A stretch of 5,860 nt of DNA from Syntrophobacterales bacterium (GTDB lineage Bacteria; Desulfobacterota; Desulfobaccia; Desulfobaccales; 0-14-0-80-60-11): NCBI GenBank assembly GCA_020052215.1, contig JAGVPN010000202.1, positions 1 to 5,860 of the forward strand, read 5' to 3'. The notes beneath the pieces are model-generated. The model did not search any database and was not told the origin of the DNA. It saw nothing but the letters and a program-made list of their open reading frames with translations. The position numbers were made by a program, and so were the translations under genes. Below, piece by piece: positions 4,990 through 5,860 of this stretch. Position 1 is the first letter of the stretch, and the number at the start of each line of letters is the position of its first letter.

Positions 4990-5007
4990 TATTATCCGGA
5001 CTGTCAA
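4979..5007 (-). promoter_or_regulatory. Candidate fur promoter
   Basis: On the minus strand there is a perfect TTGACA (-35, 5007-5002), 17 bases, then TAGAGT (-10, 4984-4979, 4 of 6). The start of transcription would fall near 4971-4973, only about 4-6 bases before the fur ATG at 4967. The Fur-type box covers the -10. The -35 and spacing are strong; the -10 is moderate. Confidence 0.6.
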
Positions 5008-5049
5008 GAATTTCTTTCCGAATTTGGCAGGCCCGCTTCCATCGTTTAT

Positions 5050-5064
5050 CTCTGATTAACAGAG
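5050..5064. repeat. Small hairpin and 8-bp direct repeat in the fur upstream region
   Basis: CTCTG (5050-5054) and CAGAG (5060-5064) form a 5-bp stem with a 5-base loop. CTCTGATT (5050-5057) recurs exactly at 5102-5109. It is upstream of the candidate fur -35. No known site is recognised and chance is possible. Confidence 0.3.
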
Positions 5065-5148
5065 GTCGCTGCCGGAATGCCGCGAAAATCTCGCCAATGT
5101 CCTCTGATTGACGGGCTAATGCAGTTCTAAATGAGTCCATGAAGGGGA

Positions 5149-5172
5149 CCCGGCGCGGTTGGCGCCGCCGGG
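5149..5172. repeat. GC-rich hairpin upstream of the DUF255 gene
   Basis: CCCGGCG (5149-5155) pairs with CGCCGGG (5166-5172) around a 10-base loop. No T-run follows on the plus strand. It lies in the 282-base divergent region between fur and the DUF255 gene, where I see no further coding sequence. It may insulate the two units or be a transcription pause element; no assignment is made. Confidence 0.4.
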
Positions 5173-5177
5173 ACGCC

Positions 5178-5205
5178 TTGCAACCGGCGCGGACGTACTT
5201 ATCTT
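5178..5205 (+). promoter_or_regulatory. Weak candidate promoter for the DUF255 gene
   Basis: TTGCAA (5178-5183) and TATCTT (5200-5205) are 16 bases apart, each matching 4 of 6 consensus bases. This is the best sigma70-like pair I can see ahead of the DUF255 start, about 50 bases upstream of the ATG. It is low in quality and could be chance. Confidence 0.25.
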
Positions 5206-5261
5206 GTCAGGCATCACGACTGAACGGTGCAAGCCATGCGCCCAAGGAGCCTGACATGTCA
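5205..5261. repeat. Inverted repeat and palindrome over the DUF255 translation start
   Basis: TGTCAGGC (5205-5212) is the exact complement of GCCTGACA (5249-5256), which runs from the end of the Shine-Dalgarno to the first base of the start codon. In addition, TGACATGTCA (5252-5261) is a perfect 10-bp palindrome centred on the ATG. Pairing of the arms would hide the start codon. The 36-base loop makes this modest, and chance cannot be excluded. Confidence 0.45.
5244..5249 (+). promoter_or_regulatory. Ribosome binding site that decides the DUF255 start
   Basis: AAGGAG lies 6 bases before the ATG at 5256. The reading frame is open further upstream, with an in-frame ATG at 5139, but that ATG has no comparable Shine-Dalgarno. 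This site therefore selects 5256. Confidence 0.8.
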
Positions 5262-5860
5262 GAAGCCCGGCCCAACCGCCTCATCGATGCGACCAGCCCC
5301 TATCTCAAGCAGCATGCCTACAATCCGGTGGATTGGTACCCCTGGGGGCCGGAGGCCCTGGAACGGGCCCGCCGTGAAGACCAGCCCATCTTTTTGAGCA
5401 TCGGCTACTCCACCTGCCACTGGTGCCACGTCATGGCCCATGAGTCGTTTGAAGACCCGGCCATCGCCGCCATCATGAACGAGCATTTCGTCAACATCAA
5501 GCTGGACCGGGAAGAGCGCCCCGACCTGGATGAGACGTACATGAGTGCGGTGCAGGTGCTCACCGGCCACGGCGGCTGGCCCCTAAGCGTCTTCCTCACC
5601 CCGGACTTGAAGCCCTTTTACGGCGGCACCTACTTCCCCCCCGAAGACCGGGGCGGCCTGCCGGGTTTCCCCCGCCTGCTGCTGGCCCTCAGCCAGACCT
5701 ATCAGCAGAATCGCCAGCAGCTGACGTCGCTCTCCCTGAAGGTGGAAAGCCATGTACAGCGGTTGGGAGAATTAGCGGGGGGCGGCGGCGACCCCACCCG
5801 GGAAACCTTGGAGGCCGCGGCGCACCGCCTCCTCGCCGATTTCGACCCGGTGAACGGCGG
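5256..5860 (+). CDS. Thioredoxin-like DUF255 protein of the YyaL/SSP411 family (partial, N-terminal 201 residues)
   Basis: The reading frame starts at ATG 5256 and is still open at the window edge. The N-terminus [25 protein letters not shown] (7-31) is the family's signature opening. [14 protein letters not shown] (52-65) carries the thioredoxin-like CxxC, C54 and C57. [14 protein letters not shown] (about 83-96), [13 protein letters not shown] (about 104-116) and [11 protein letters not shown] (about 121-131) are further family blocks. The family usually has an N-terminal thioredoxin-like domain followed by an alpha/alpha-barrel (glycosidase-like) domain, with a full length of about 600-690 residues, so roughly two thirds lies outside the window. 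Its biochemical role is not established. It is transcribed divergently from fur and 282 bases away, with no Fur-type site close to its own start, so there is no evidence that it belongs to the iron regulon. Confidence 0.95.
   Translation, partial: MSEARPNRLIDATSPYLKQHAYNPVDWYPWGPEALERARREDQPIFLSIGYSTCHWCHVMAHESFEDPAIAAIMNEHFVNIKLDREERPDLDETYMSAVQVLTGHGGWPLSVFLTPDLKPFYGGTYFPPEDRGGLPGFPRLLLALSQTYQQNRQQLTSLSLKVESHVQRLGELAGGGGDPTRETLEAAAHRLLADFDPVNG

Noticed and set aside
5139..5255. In-frame N-terminal extension of the DUF255 protein from ATG 5139
   Set aside because: It is open to a stop at 5109, but the extension is Arg-rich, has no Shine-Dalgarno, crosses a GC hairpin, and precedes a start at 5256 that has AAGGAG and matches the family's usual N-terminus.
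5259..5599. Minus-strand open frames opposite the DUF255 gene
   Set aside because: The plus strand encodes a clear DUF255 N-terminus with CHWC; the antisense frames show no family features.

Overview
The window looks like a piece of chromosome from an anaerobic or microaerophilic Gram-negative bacterium. An outer-membrane beta-barrel protein rules out a Gram-positive host. A Feo ferrous-iron system with a FeoB-associated Cys-rich peptide, two FeoA proteins and a Fur protein with a PerR-like C-terminus suggests a deltaproteobacterial (Desulfobacterota-type) lineage. That placement is an inference from gene style, not from a marker gene. I see no mobile element, CRISPR array, tRNA or rRNA.

Layout, left to right. 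Positions 1-141 (+) are the tail of a charged, helical protein. Two hairpins and a strong bidirectional terminator (295-329) follow. Then comes a run of seven genes, all on the minus strand and best read from right to left: fur (4530-4967), an FmdB-type zinc-ribbon protein (4265-4453), a Cys-rich FeoA-like protein (3957-4226), a canonical FeoA (3730-3957), FeoB (1529-3733), a FeoB-associated Cys-rich membrane peptide (1381-1527) and an outer-membrane beta-barrel protein (356-1348). The intergenic region 4974-5255 separates fur from a divergent thioredoxin-like DUF255 (YyaL/SSP411) gene, which runs off the right edge.

The minus-strand block reads as one iron(II)-uptake unit with its own regulator. 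Gene junctions from the first FeoA to the Cys-rich peptide overlap or are one base apart, with Shine-Dalgarno sequences inside the preceding gene, so translational coupling is likely. A 19-bp perfect palindrome with the 7-1-7 Fur-box core lies exactly in the 17-bp spacer of a candidate promoter before the zinc-ribbon gene. A related 7-1-7 site overlaps the -10 of a candidate fur promoter. The two sites share flanking bases as well, so the likely circuit is Fur repressing both itself and the feo operon.

The more unusual points are these: a CxxCxCx4C insertion in one of the two FeoA proteins; three small Cys-rich proteins in a single feo operon; an outer-membrane barrel as the last operon gene, which is a candidate outer-membrane partner for FeoB; an Asp-to-Cys change at a Fur metal-site position; and a fur start with almost no leader and no Shine-Dalgarno.
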